Of a stretch of DNA of 64,000 nt, positions 1 through 12,399 are shown piece by piece. Below the pieces are notes generated by a model, which saw nothing but the letters and a program-made list of their open reading frames with translations, made no database searches and was not told where the DNA came from. A program made the position numbers and the translations under genes. The first letter of the stretch is position 1. Each line of letters starts with the position of its first letter. Origin of the DNA: Ctenosaura bakeri (Eukaryota > Chordata > Lepidosauria > Squamata > Iguanidae); NCBI GenBank assembly GCA_948474755.1, contig CAOLHI010000554.1:372001-436000 (forward strand), written 5' to 3'.

Positions 1-2435
1 AGAGCCTGCTTTCTCTGGGAAATAAAACATTAGCAGGTTGTATGGAACAGGTTTCAAGGGCGAGAGAAAACTGAACAATGGCTAGTCGAAGAGACAAGAG
101 TTAGCCATACTATGGAACAGGATAAGGCATGGAATACTGTTCAAGAGTGACAAATATTCAGTTTATGATTCTATTTTAGTATTATGAGAATAACATTTGG
201 ATTTTTTCTTTCTCCTTCCCCTGACCAACATAGCCAATGGTGAGGAATGCTGGAAGCCGCAACCCAACAACATTGGGGGTGGGGGTGGCACATGATTCTG
301 TCCTTTCCTAGAGATGGATAGAAGAACTGTCTTTGGATGAGAATTCTGTTCTAGGGTGCATGTTTTCTGGTGGCATTCCTCAATCTGGTGCCCTCCAGAT
401 GTGTGGAACCATCTCGAGGAGACTAGATTGGGGAAGGCCATTTATGTGGCTGAAGACATGTGAAACCTAGAATATGATTCAGCATAGGTTCACAGTGTCC
501 TTTCTTTCAACCCTGACATTATATATCCAATCCAAATGCCTTTGCCTTCCTTCTGGGCCAGACTGGAAATCAAGAAGCCACACCAGAGGCAATGATGTCT
601 AAACTGAGGTATGTTATTGTGTAATAGTCATTCCAGAATCATACGTCAAATGATTAAGTGTAATACACAAGCCTCTTGCTCCATTGGTATTCCTCTGAAT
701 TTCAGAGTTATGTCAGAGTTTGGAAAAGTAACTTTCTTATTGGCATTCTGGGAGTTATAATCCCCCCCCAAAAAAATCACTTTTCCAAGTTCTGTTATCT
801 TTATATTTGTCCAAGGATATCATTTAGAACACAAGCATACTACTTGGTAAAATGGATGAAAATCTACTCAGATTCTTCAGGGAAATAAGTATGACAGAAT
901 AATCAGAGAATGGAGTTACACACAGCCCACAATACAAGTTTCTAATTTGTTATTCCTGTTCATGGCATTAAAGAACTTTAATGAAAACTTATTTTTCTAC
1001 TAACACAGACAATTCTGTATCTTCAATTGCCTAGAGGCAGATATGCTGAAAAGGTTTAAAATTAAGAACGATTTGTAGCAAGCTTTTTGCTTGATTCCTG
1101 GCCTCACTTGGTAAATACCTTGAACATTCTATTGCTGTAATTTTGTGTTGTCATCCAAGTTGTTTATAGATAAGGACATCCTGGACAAGAACACAAATCC
1201 CGCTCTTTCCTTTTTCTGCCTTCAAAGTATTGCGTTTGTTATGTTGTATTATCTTCAAAAAGAACTACCATATTTATGAGACCACAAGAGGTTACTTTGC
1301 AGGTTAATTCTTGCTACATTGTCCAAACTCAGATAAACTGGTTAATCTTAACTATTATTAATGGAAACAAACCAACTTCAAACCATCTTTTAGGGTTCAA
1401 CAACACTGCAGACTACAATTAAGATAAAAAGGAAGCTCCCTCATGTTTATATGAACAGTTGTTAGCTTTTGATATTATGCTTTTGGGGGCTTGCTCTTTT
1501 TCAACAGTTTTTTTTTAAACATAGACCAGAGAAGTGGGCAAGTGAGTATTTATGTTTAAAACTGTAATTATATAAGCAACAAATTGCTAACTTAAATAGT
1601 TTGGTTGTCTTTCCTCTTGTTTTGTTACTAAAATCAGGGCAGTGCCTCAAGCTCTGTTTATATGTTTTATGAACTAAACTTAGCTGTTTGTATTTCTCAT
1701 TTTAAGCTGTTTGTATTTGTGCTACCGTTGTGGAAGAATGGCTGTTCAAAATGTACAGCTGGAAGTTCTCTTCTTCTCCTCCCTACAGCTGGTGATGATA
1801 TCAAACTTTTCTTTCCTTCTTATCTTACCTAGCCTCCTATCTTGTTCCAAAAATGTAAATATATTTTTGCATCACTTATTTTCTCCAAACGTGCTATAGA
1901 AATATGAAGCCTGGACTTCTCATCTCACCCACCATTCTTGTTCTTCATGAAGATAGATGCCAATATAAGATTCAAGGTTTTTATTTTGTCCTGTCACCTA
2001 TCCCCACCCCTCGCAGAAACAAAGAATAATGTTCTCTTTGATGTTTTATGCACACTCTACACATGCTATCAATATCAGATTTGCATTACCATGTAGCATT
2101 CTCTCTCTATTTCTATCATTTCTATCATCTGGCTTTTCAAGCCAGACCCAGCAAAGAGTATTGTGTTTTTTCACACACCTAAACAGCATTTTCTAAGGCA
2201 ACTTCCTCCTCCTATGAAATCATTGTGTAAAGCAAGAATGGGCAGAGTGGACACTTCCAAGATCTTTGTCTTTTTTTAGTTGAACCCTGAGGACCACCAA
2301 ACAAAGCTGGCTGCAGAAATAAGCAGGATTCAGCAAGGAAGGAAGGAACAGGAGACCTCTGCTTATATGCTTAGCCAAGGAATTTGTGGTCATTGCTAGA
2401 ACCACAAGCCCTTTGGTACATAATCTACTCCTGAG
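1..2435. other. Downstream intergenic sequence, no gene seen
   Basis: AT-rich sequence with many stop codons in all frames. About 340-430 is a short interspersed-repeat remnant (a "ccagatgtgtggaac" motif common in this window). Otherwise nothing recognised. Confidence 0.5.
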
Positions 2436-2647
2436 GCCCTTTTACCCAGAACAACTACAGCACCATAATCCCACTTTAATTGCTCTGGTTTCATCGTAAG
2501 TAATCCTGGTGTTTGTAGCCTGGTGAGGCACCAGATAAAAGTTTTAAATACCCCTTCCTCAACTGCCAGTCCCAAGTTTCCATAGTATGTTGCCATGACA
2601 GTTAAAATGGAATCATAGAGCTATAACTGTGTAGCATGAAAGGGTCT
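2436..2647. mobile_element. Degenerate palindromic MITE (family 2)
   Basis: The left end (ccataatcccacttta) and right end (taaaatggaatcatag) form an imperfect inverted repeat. The same outer sequence occurs at 11541-11758 and 40530-40742. There is no coding capacity. Confidence 0.5.
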
Positions 2648-4174
2648 ATGGGCCCTACCCTAATTGTTTTTTTTAAAAAAATCTAAATTTAGAGCAGTGG
2701 GGGTAGAAGGGGAACCTTTTGGACATTTAAACATTATAATACTGGTAGTTTGAAATAGAGATGGAAAAAATGTTTCGTATACAAGGAGCAGTATGGTTTT
2801 TTTCCCAGGAAATATAATTTCTGCAGAGAGAAAAAAAAAGTGTATTTCTTTGTACATAACTTCCCAGTATAACTTTCCAAAGCACAAATAGTTCTCAAAG
2901 GCTAAACAAAACTGTGACACAGGGAGAAAGAATAGTGAAGAAACTATCCATTCCTGCTTCTGAAGATAAAGAAGGGAAAGATTTACATCCCTAGATGGAC
3001 ACTCTTATGCTTCTACTGCAAATCATCCAGAAACCTTCCAGGAGATCCCAGTCTACCTTCAGTTATGATATATGGGCCGGAGAGAGACAGAATCAGAATT
3101 TGACTTGTGGTATTCAAACTAGCTGTTCTATCACTTTCTAAAACTTGTGCAGCTGCCCCTCTCTTCTCTGAAGTGAAGAGCATCAGAAAAACTATGAGAC
3201 AAAGCACAAAGGTTAGTCTGGCCTTCTAATCTGCACAGTGTGATGCTTCTTATAACAGTGTTCTACCACCATCCATCCCACATTTACCTCTGGCTTGCCT
3301 GATGGAAGAACATCACAAGACAAAAATAAAAAAACCCCCACAGATATATGTTTCTTCACTGCATCCAACTGAAAAGAAGATCAACATTATGACCAAATGC
3401 CATTACCTTCCCTAACCTGGATTCAAAATATTATTTTACCCTAGTCAGAACCAAGAAAAGAATCACTTGAGAAACCTGCACAGCTTAGTTAAGATCAAGC
3501 TAAGGGGAAACCACTCCCATATTTCAGAGTCTTATTTCTAAAGCTAGACATTAGGAGGCCTTCCTTTCTTACCCAGGACCAAGGTGACTCGGTATCTTCC
3601 GACGACATCTTGAGATGGTGTCTTTCTTCCATTACCAGGGAATTATGCTACCAGGCTGTTATTTAGCACTGGTGTCACCTTCCATCAAAAACAAAAATGC
3701 GGCCTTAGAGGAATACGTTGTTGACAACAAAGATCCAGAGAAAATAATTTCTCAGTGATCATGTTTGCTTGCTAATTTAGCCTGCTCAAGTTCTCGGAAC
3801 CTCAGCCAGGACAAGAAACATGAGCTCAATAAGCCGTTGCCCACTTGCTTTGCAACTGACTCCTTAAGTATCCCAGTTAAATCATGAGCCTCCCTGAGAA
3901 CAGAGGTGTTTATATGCACAGGGGATACAGCTTCCAGCAGGATGCATTTTCACTAGATGATTCAGAGACCTGCACTTAAACTGGAGGAAAAGAAAAGTAG
4001 TTTATCATTTTATCATAAGGAATTTCCACTTGCATAAAGAAGAACATACACTTTTCTTTTATTTATCTTATTTTGTTTTATTTTGGAAGATCCATGTTAT
4101 CTACTGCAGTCTTGAATGCACTATATGTCCTCCTGTTCTGGTGTGGTCCTCAGGAGTAGATTTATTGGGGGTGC
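2648..4174. other. Intergenic sequence, nothing recognised
   Basis: No conserved open frame, RNA gene or clear repeat was seen. Short homopurine and poly-T tracts only. Confidence 0.45.
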
Positions 4175-4720
4175 AGCATGCAGGGGAGGGAGCCAGTATT
4201 GTATAATGGTCAAAGTGTTAGACAAGAATTTTGGTGATCTAGATTCAATTCCCAGCTAAGTTACACAACTCGCTGGACCTTGGATCACTAGCCAGGGGTG
4301 GCTGTTGATTTCCATTCCATTGAGCAGTGAATCTACTCTCAGTTTTAGTGTGAACTTTAAAGGAGTTATCCAAGGTATTCAATCTATTGGAAGGTTGAAT
4401 ACATTGGCGTATATAATATTATTAAATTTCAGACTATGGTCCAGAATGGATTTACCACCTCACTGGAGATCCCTTCCAATCGTGCAATCTCAGCCTCACC
4501 TACCTCACTAGTGTGGGTGAGTAGGAGAGCCACATATGCTATCTTGAGCTCATTGGATTAAAATTAGGCTGTACACATAACAAATATGTACATGGAACTC
4601 AATGGGAAAAGTTGTGAAAGTTACTCTTTCAGCTTGACCTATTTCACAGGTTTGTTGTGAGAAGCAAATAGAGGGAGCTGCCTACATTGCCTTGAGCTCA
4701 TGGGGAATATATATAGAGAG
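4175..4720 (+). mobile_element. tRNA-derived SINE, degenerate
   Basis: It has a box-A-like segment (tggtcaaagtgtt), a box-B-like segment (gattcaattcc) and the downstream phrase "cacaggtttgttgtgag" typical of squamate tRNA SINEs. The tail phrase is roughly repeated (about 4495 and 4630), suggesting a duplication or two nested copies. Confidence 0.5.
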
Positions 4721-5274
4721 AGAGAGAGAAAAAAAATTTGCAAAAACTGAATGCTTCACTTTGTGCAACAGAAGTATTTTCTACTAGCATTGGTTGGACA
4801 TATCCTTTAATCTTGATCCATTCAAACAGTGTGATTTTTAATGTCATTAAACAATTATTTTCAGTAAGCCAGCAAAGCTACTTTGTTTTCCCAGAAGATC
4901 ATTTAATGCAACACATAATAAACCCAGGAATGACCTCCAAGCATGCATTCAGAGCAATAGGCATCTTTAGGCAATCACAACTTTCTAATGAGTATACCTG
5001 TAGGAGATCCATGTTTGCAAACACATATTTCTTGAGTTCACTTTTTAAAAAACCAAGCCATCTCCATAAAGTTTAAAGTTCTCATGGTTCTTCTGCTGAA
5101 AGAGCATGGATACAGTAGTAATTGGTGGTCCAAATGTCAGTGAGAGTAGCAAAGCTGCTTTGGGTTTCAGTCTGAGCTCTAAATATTTGGGGTATAGGAT
5201 CCAGCATGTTAGACTGCTTCTTTAAAGCTCAGACTAAAATGCAAGTGGATTCATCATCCCACAGACATGAGAAT

Positions 5275-5340
5275 GACCACCTTGGACTCCAGAGTCGTAG
5301 TCCAATACTCAAAGCACTACACCTCGATGGCTCACCACCA
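5275..5340 (-). mobile_element. tRNA-SINE head fragment
   Basis: The phrase "cagagtcgtagtccaatactcaaa" is the reverse complement of the tRNA-like head of the ACA-tailed SINE also seen at 59585-59822. Only about 65 bp remain. Confidence 0.5.
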
Positions 5341-5581
5341 CTACTGAATGGATAATATGAGCTTCAAATTTTTGATATGCTAGAAGAATCACACTTCTAT
5401 CCAGTCTAAGTTCCAGGTGGGCATTTTCCTAAGCAGATCTGGATGACATAATTATACATCATCTGCACAAATCTGTAGTTAAATGCTTATTAAACCATCC
5501 ATTTTAATGGCACACGTTGAAGTCTTTTAAAAAAAACACCTACCAAGCAGAACAGCAGAAATAGTTACAATGCTTAACTAG

Positions 5582-5760
5582 GGCCATTTCCACACTACAC
5601 TGTTATAGTGCTATTATTCTACTTTGAACATCCTGTGGAATATTGGGGTTTGTAGTTTACTGCGGCCAAAGGTGCCCCTCCCTAAACTGCAAACTCCAGG
5701 ATTCCATAGGATTTTGAAAGTGCAATAATAGCATTATAATAGTGTAATGCAGAAACGGCC
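5582..5760. mobile_element. Palindromic MITE copy A with TAG duplication
   Basis: The two halves are near-perfect inverted repeats. It starts GGCCATTTCC and ends with the matching GGCCGTTTCT complement, flanked by TAG (5579-5581 and 5761-5763). There is no coding capacity, so it must be mobilised in trans. Confidence 0.7.
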
Positions 5761-6732
5761 TAGGTCTAATCTCCCAACCAGACTCTCCAAACTTGCTTTA
5801 ACAGCTGGCAGCTGCACCAAGTGATGGAGATCTGTTTCATTGGCAACTAGAATGTAGCAGGATAAGTTTTCCAGCCTTCTCCCACTGGAGATCAGCTGTG
5901 CAACTAGGAGCTGCAACAGAGGTCCTGCTACAGATTGTTGCACCTCAGGTTATTGGTAGGAACAGGCTGGAAATGTCATCCTGCTGCATCTTGATTTTCA
6001 GAAGAACAGACCATCATCACTCATTGTGGCTGCTGGATGTTACAGTAATTTGGGAGAGCTAATTGTGATCATGGCAACAGTGCCACAACTGTGAATATGG
6101 AACATAGCTTGAATATGGAGCAGTTGTGGATCTGCAACTCTAGATTACAAATCTGTAACTGCAATGTAGAATGCCAGTCAACAGAACTTATTACCACAAA
6201 TAGTTCACATCTAATACAGATGCTTTGTATTGTCTGTCCATGAAAAGAACAGTTTTGTTTTAAGCTATGCTGGGCTATTTCAAATGGGTAAATGTTATCA
6301 AAGGAGAAAGGAACTGCCAGCCCATCAAGAAGGATAACATGGTTGCCACTTCCTCCTCTGCACATTCCAGTTGGATGAAATGGACTGACTCTTTCATCCA
6401 TGTGACCGTTCCTTGCCCTTTCATGTGGGTGAGGAGTAAAGGAGAATACACTTCTAGTTCTGTCCTCAAGGTCTCACAGCAACAGCTGATCTCACACCCA
6501 CACAATAAATATGAACACCCAGAAGGAAACACCTATGCTCTTCAAGACCTGTGTCTCTAGGCTTGTCCTTGCAGACATCTATGACTAATCTGTGAATGTC
6601 AGGGGTGAGAGCAGCTCTGCAGCCACATTCTGCTTGTAATCATTCTCCTCCATTTCCTGGAAGCCTATGCCCTTGACACCCACACTTCTCAGTGGTAAGG
6701 GAACATTCCTCCTTACAGTGTTAAAGGGATCT

Positions 6733-6942
6733 ATGGGGGTGCCATTTCTGCACTAGACTGTTATAGTGCTATTATTCCACTTTCAACATCCTGTGGAATT
6801 CTGGGGTTTGTAGTTTCATTGAGGCCAAAGAGCTTTCTGGCTGAGAATTCTAAATGCCACTCCCTAAACTGCAAATCCCAGGATTCCAGAGGATGTTGAA
6901 AGTGGAATAGTAGCACTATAACAGTCTAGTGCAGAAATGTCC
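6733..6942. mobile_element. Palindromic MITE copy B
   Basis: Same family as copy A: "ctgttatagtgctattattcc"-like left arm (partial) and its complement on the right. It is directly followed by TTA (6943-6945) and then copy C. Confidence 0.65.
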
Positions 6943-6945
6943 TTA

Positions 6946-7148
6946 GAGCCTTTCTGCACCACACTGTTATAGTGCTATTATTCCATTTTCAACATCCTCT
7001 GGAATCCTGGGCTTTGCAGTTCAGGGAGCTGCCTTTAGAATTCCCAGCCTGAGAGCTCTTTGGCCTCAGGAAACTACAAACCCCAGAATTCCACAGGAGG
7101 TTGAAACTGGAATAATAGCACTATAACATTGTAGTGCAGAAAGGCTCC
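6946..7148. mobile_element. Palindromic MITE copy C with TTA duplication
   Basis: The termini GAGCCTTTCTGCAC and GTGCAGAAAGGCTCC are inverted and flanked by TTA at 6943-6945 and 7149-7151. The 3-bp TTA target duplication is typical of PIF/Harbinger elements. Confidence 0.7.
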
Positions 7149-7151
7149 TTA

Positions 7152-7249
7152 GTCTGAGACGAAGGCAAAGGCAACCCCCTTTCTTGTCAAGAAAACCCAT
7201 GATTGATTCGCCTTACTGTTGCTAAAAGTAGGAAATAGTTTGAAGGCAC

Positions 7250-7282
<33 letters not shown>
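7152..7282 (+). mobile_element. ACA-tailed SINE, 3' half
   Basis: The SINE phrases "gaggcaaaggcaacccc"-like, "aagaaaacccatgattg" and "agtttgaaggcacacaac" are followed by (CAA)n to 7280. The tRNA-like head is absent; it abuts MITE copy C. Confidence 0.7.
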
Positions 7283-7943
7283 AGTTATGATCCTTTTTTT
7301 CTCTGTTGTCCCTTCCATACCAGCTCCAGTTGATCCAAATGTAGAATCAATAATATATGAAATGCTATGACAACTGATTCATTCAGTTATACTGGAATGA
7401 TTTTTAACAGGACCATAGTTACAGTTGCTTGGAGTGTCCTCAATGCAATTCTCACTTTTTCACAAATTCTGATTAATGGTTCATATTTGACTAATTCAGG
7501 TCAGTCTCCTAATGCAGACTTATCGAAACAGAATGGATGCTAGCATACTAATCCTTATTGATACCTCTGTTGTTCTGTAAGGGATGTGAAATCTTTCCAT
7601 CAGGTTATGTAACTACCCTTACTATTTTTAGCAGCCTCGTACAAGCTGATTCGTAGAGTCAGTGTTGAATAAATAATGATGACTAAACATACTTAGTGAA
7701 GCCCAATATTTGACCATAACCACACATTAAACCTTCAAGATTTAAAGATACATATATTTTAGAAAAGCTGAATAACTGAGAACAGGATATTGGTATAATG
7801 TGAAGCTAGTCTGAGTTTTTCTATAGATGAAATAAATGCATGGGGTGTTAAGAAAAGTTTTTGGACTTGAACCTGCCTCCAAAAAAATTAGATTGTACCA
7901 ATTGTATCCGGCAATTATCTCATTTATTGTGTAATCAGACTTA

Positions 7944-8364
7944 GGCCCTTTTTGCATGGCATTTTCAATCTGAAAGGGCCCCTTGAGCGTTGCACACATG
8001 TGAGGAGCGGTCCACACAACGCACTCACCTTTGCGTGACACTCCAGGGCCTGACACGGACTGCGCACACATTTTTTCATTTTTGGCTTGAAACCGAAAAT
8101 GCTGCAAAGTTGCGCATAGCTCCGGGGCCCCACACGCACATACCTTGCGTGCGGAGCCTCAGGAGCCAGGCCGGTCACGCTTTCTGTCTCAGTGCAGCCT
8201 GGGAAGGTCCCAGGCTGCACTGTGAAAGGAAGAGGCGGAGCTCTCGCCCAAGCAGGAAGCTCATGTGGAGCCAAAGAAGCAGGGAAGTGAGAGCCTCTCT
8301 CCGGAGGCTGCTCGCATGAGCACTGCACCCCAGCGCCAAAAATGGGTGAGTTGCAGAAAGGGCC
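7944..8364. mobile_element. GC-rich Harbinger-like non-autonomous DNA transposon
   Basis: The termini GGCCCTTTTTGCA and TGCAGAAAGGGCC are inverted repeats, flanked by TTA on both sides (7941-7943, 8365-8367). The interior is GC- and CpG-rich against an AT-rich background. It contains a perfect 14-bp hairpin at 8192-8222 (AGTGCAGCCTGGGA, loop AGG). The open frames inside have no recognisable domain. Confidence 0.65.
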
Positions 8365-8367
8365 TTA

Positions 8368-9144
8368 GCAATTTGGGAAGCAGAGCAATGTTGAATCTAC
8401 ATGATGGCTGTTTCCCAGCTTCACTGCCCCAGTTTGATGCCTTCATTGCCACCCACACCAATTCTAATCCAAATTCAAATCAGTTTGGAAAGTCACATGA
8501 GACCCCCATTACATAGCCACATCAGTGCTTCTGCTATGCACATGTTTTTCCCATAATGGTTTATGTCCAATCACATGACTGCAGCAGCTGTTGTTCCCAG
8601 CATGTGTGTGCATATTAACATAATCAAATAGCCTTTCTCTGTTTTCTGTCATTCTAATCACCTGCCTGCACTTCCATTTGATGGAGTGCATAGCTGGGCA
8701 GTTACCTCATCCCTCACACATGTTGCCTCCACCCACTCTAATTTACTGCCTCATTTTTAAAATTTAATTGCCAAGAAAGTGAGTGTAGGATTGATCACAT
8801 ATACAGCTCACCCTCTGATAGCATGACCTCTGTATACACAAATGTGAGATCACTCAAAGCCTTGTGTCTCATGATCATCAATAGATGTTGTGTCTTTTTT
8901 TTTTAACACGAGGGTTAAATATATACATATACAGAGGACACCTTGTAGTGCAATCTTATACTGGCCTACCCAAATGGAAGTCTTACTGAATTCAATAGTG
9001 CTCATTCCCAGAGAAGTGTTTTTTTTTAGTGCTTGCCCCAGGAGAAACTCCCCACCATCACTCTACTCAAAAGGACATCTAAAGGCAAGCAAATATTCAA
9101 AGATCAATGCTTCAAAGCTTCATGTATGTTCAGGAAGCAAAGTG
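8368..9144. other. Intergenic sequence, nothing recognised
   Basis: Ordinary AT-rich sequence. No gene, RNA or clear repeat was identified. Confidence 0.4.
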
Positions 9145-9148
9145 GAGA

Positions 9149-9173
9149 GTGGGGAGTGGGGAGTGGGGAGATG
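9149..9173. repeat. Short GGGGAGT minisatellite
   Basis: About three tandem copies of a 7-bp unit (ggggagt). Confidence 0.8.
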
Positions 9174-9764
9174 CTGATCCTTCTATCCCTTTGTAGGTGA
9201 TCAAGAGCCCAGGAAAAACATCTCCAGCGATTCCAATGCTGCTCATGCACCAGCCAGTGACCACTCATTAACCTGCCCCACTCCCCGCAATTCTACCCCG
9301 ATCCCAATTTGAGGGCCAAACCACACATTAAAAGAAAAAAAGAAAAAAGAACAAAGATTCTTCCTCAAAAAAGCAGAGTAAACTGGTGGTTTTAAAAATC
9401 ACCTCAAAGCCCTCTGGCATCAAAAAGAAGTACTTCCCCATTGAAACAAGAGGAACGTTGTGTGTTCCAAAAGGACTGTGATCAAGGTAAAAACATATTT
9501 TTCACTCACGTAGATTCAGCCTAAGTTATAAAAATACTTATTTTGGTGTTTTGAAACTGAACATTCTACTGTTTAACCAAAGAGACAATGTTTCTGCAGA
9601 TTTGGGGAAGGAGATTTAAGTAACATTGCAATTTCATACTTCTGTTTACCAGACTGGGCAGTAGCAGTGAGAAAAATCACATCAGAGAAGCTATTCTGTG
9701 TGATGGGCAAGTGCTCATGAAGAAGCTCACTGTATAAAATATCTCCTGTAACTTGGATGGAACA

Positions 9765-9860
9765 CCTTCCAGATGTGGCTTGGACACAACTCCCATCAGT
9801 CCTCTTCACTGGCTAGGGCTGTGGGAGTTGGAATCCAACAATATCTGGAGAGTCACACAT
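9765..9860. repeat. Palindromic repeat remnant ("actcccatcag" family)
   Basis: "ggacacaactcccatcag" on the left is complementary to "gtgggagttggaatcc" on the right. The same family is dispersed at 34700-34775, 38328-38400, 49110-49200 and 63770-63880. Probably a short hAT-like MITE or foldback element. Confidence 0.55.
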
Positions 9861-11540
9861 TCCCTTCCTCTGTATGGCACATAGTTTCTCACATACTCCA
9901 TGGGGAGGTGTACTGTAAGACATGGTCGCAGTATCCCATTACTCTTGAGTGTCTGTACTGCAGCGATGACAGAATGGCAGCCTTGTGGATTGTTGATTAA
10001 GCCTCACGTGGAAGCAAGCCATTGACTTCAGCATGGCCATTTGTGGTGTGGTAGAGTCATCATCTCCAAAAATTTGTGTTAGTCAGCCCATACTTAAGCC
10101 TGTTGCTATTAATTGACTGTGGTGAACTTAGGAGCAGCTGACCCACCCATCATTGATCACATTAGAAAACTGCAGAGATTTAACTGTTGTTACAACAATG
10201 CAGAAAGAAGCAGGTCCATCACTAGCCCAATGGGAAGAGGCATGAAATTTGGTTTTGGAGAGTAGAAGTCGGGAAGAGAGGTGTATGCAGTTCTCAGAAG
10301 GGTGTTTGACCAATAGTCTGTGACAACTATGGCAGGAGAAATAGTCAAGTATTGCTCATTTTGTTTTCCACAGATTTTTGACCAATATGTGGGGTGGGAT
10401 GAGATGCTGTAGGAGCAAAAAAAAATAATCTCCCTCTTGCAGTTGGCTATCCCTAGCCTACGTGTATGGTAGATATACCAGAAGAAAAGTCCCCAGGCTT
10501 TCTAATGCTTGCCTACTGTATTGTGACATTTTAGTTGGACACAGTTAAGATATTACCCCATAGATACTGCTGGTTTGTTTCTGTAATAAGCCAAATATGG
10601 TTATCAATGATATTTGAGTATCCCCAGAGCAAACCTCTAGCTTCTCCTTTTCGTGCAGACTTACAACAAAAGGTTGCTTGTAGTATTCCCATCAGGATCT
10701 CATTGGCCACTGTAGGAACAGAATGCTAGAGTACAGGTCTTCAGCCCAGGAGCATGCTATGGTTCAAATGGGTTGTGGGGACCTCAACCTGAAAGGATGG
10801 GGGCAGCCCCACTCTTTGGACTGTGAGGTGCCAGTGCTCTGGTCTGATATATCACAGCTTATCTTTTGTTTTCATGATGACTTTATGAGGAGGTTTCAAA
10901 GTTAAAGAACCAAACATACCTCAGGGTAGTTGTTTTTCTTTGCACTGTGAACCTATGGAAGTCTTGAGACATGCAACTGGTTTCGTAATAGTATTGCTGC
11001 TGTTGTTGCTTTTAACACTTGCTTTAACTTGTTACCAGTTTGTGCAAGAGTCTCTCCGGAGAAAGTTAAAAGAAATCATGTTACCACTTTCAAAAGTTCT
11101 CAAAAATCCAAGGGGAAAAAGATCACTATGAGTACATTTCTACATCTTATAAATATCTGCATCATTAAGATTATGCAGAGCAGCCCTTGCTTCCGAGATT
11201 AGGATGGAAAGTCAGTTTTTACTTTAACTGGATTAGATAAGGCACACTCTGCTGAGAAGGTCTCCCATTCAAACCATGTTGCAATGAAGGTGCATGGCCA
11301 CACTCTGGCCTACCTCCCAGTTGCTTCTGTGCAGTCTGACACTGGACAATTTCTGGACAATTTCACAGTTAATGTTATCTTTAGCACTCTGTCCAAAGCA
11401 GTTCTGCACATCAACAAAGCAACAGGGGTTGGATCCTGTTAGTGACATATACAGGCATAAGTCTTTTTGGGAGGGGGCACTGTGGAAGGTAGTATACTCT
11501 TCCACATCTCCAATGTCCAAAGCCTCCCCACCAACTCAAT
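9861..11540. other. Intergenic sequence without a supported gene
   Basis: One small plus-strand frame from the ATG near 10955 to 11131 encodes 58 residues with a Leu-rich hydrophobic run (IVLLLLLLLTLAL) followed by basic residues. No family was recognised and no promoter or conservation evidence is available. I do not call it a gene. Confidence 0.35.
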
Positions 11541-11758
11541 GGACCTATTCACACTACACAACCATAGTGCTGTTATTCTACTTTAACTGCCATGGTTTTA
11601 TCCCATGAAATCCTGGGATTTGTAGTCTGGAGAGGAGCTCTCTGGTTGAGCATTCTAAGGGTCCCTCCCTGAACTGAAAATCTCAGCAACCCACAGGATG
11701 GAACCATGGTAATTAAAATGGAATCACAGTACTATAATTATATAGTGTGAATGGGTCC
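11541..11758. mobile_element. Palindromic MITE (family 2)
   Basis: The left end GGACCTATTCACACTACAC is matched by the right end GTGTGAATGGGTCC as an inverted repeat. The internal arms (ttctactttaactgccatgg / accatggtaattaaaatgga) are also complementary. Confidence 0.65.
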
Positions 11759-12399
11759 ACTGTTGTGTTCTCCCCCTCAGCCATTCCATTGCTCACAAAG
11801 TGCAGAGGGGACTCAAATAATTGCCTGGCTACGTCCCCATATTTGGTGTGAGCAAGCAATGGCATTGTCTGCTGAGACCTTCTGGGATCTTGGCAGGAGA
11901 CCTCCTGTTATGTATCTAGCCAGATGCTTCCTTGATCCTGCCCCCCAGTTCTCCACTAGCAATCAAATGGAAATGTTGGGTGGGGGTGGCCTATGGCAGT
12001 GCAATGTTGAGTTCTTGGAAGAGGAAGCAACAAACACTGGAGAGCCCCCAATAGAATCCAAAGCAGGGGGTGGGGAGACATGTCTCCAAGTGCTCAGTGG
12101 ATGGCTGTTTTGTTTTGGGAAAAGCCTGTCATCTTTTTTTCTGTCCAGCAAATGGGATGAAATTCTCAGCTTCACAAACTTCTGCAGTTAGATTTCATAT
12201 CACCCCTGAAGAGGGCCACTGAAACAGATACAGGCTGAGATGCACTGAGTTTTTTCCAAGATGAACTAGCCATCCATTGCACACTTGGAGAGGTATCTCC
12301 TTTCCCACTCCCCCTGGGGTTCCAAGGCGGTGACAGAATCATTATAGTGTAATTCCTCATGTAGAATTCTTAGTCTTTACTCAACTATCTGGGACATGA
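11759..12399. other. Downstream sequence, no gene supported
   Basis: A plus-strand open frame of about 146 codons spans much of this stretch. It begins inside the preceding MITE and shows no recognisable domain, so it is treated as chance. It may be distal GREB1 3'UTR. Confidence 0.35.

Noticed and set aside
8192..8222. Rho-independent terminator-like hairpin
   Set aside because: This is eukaryotic DNA inside a transposon-like element; the hairpin has no T-run and no gene to terminate.
7742..8516. Overlapping open frames of 80-134 codons on both strands
   Set aside because: They lie within or across the GC-rich Harbinger-like element at 7944-8364; low stop density comes from base composition.
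11751..12191. 146-codon plus-strand open frame
   Set aside because: It starts within a MITE, shows no domain and no splice or promoter context; likely chance in a GC-richer stretch.
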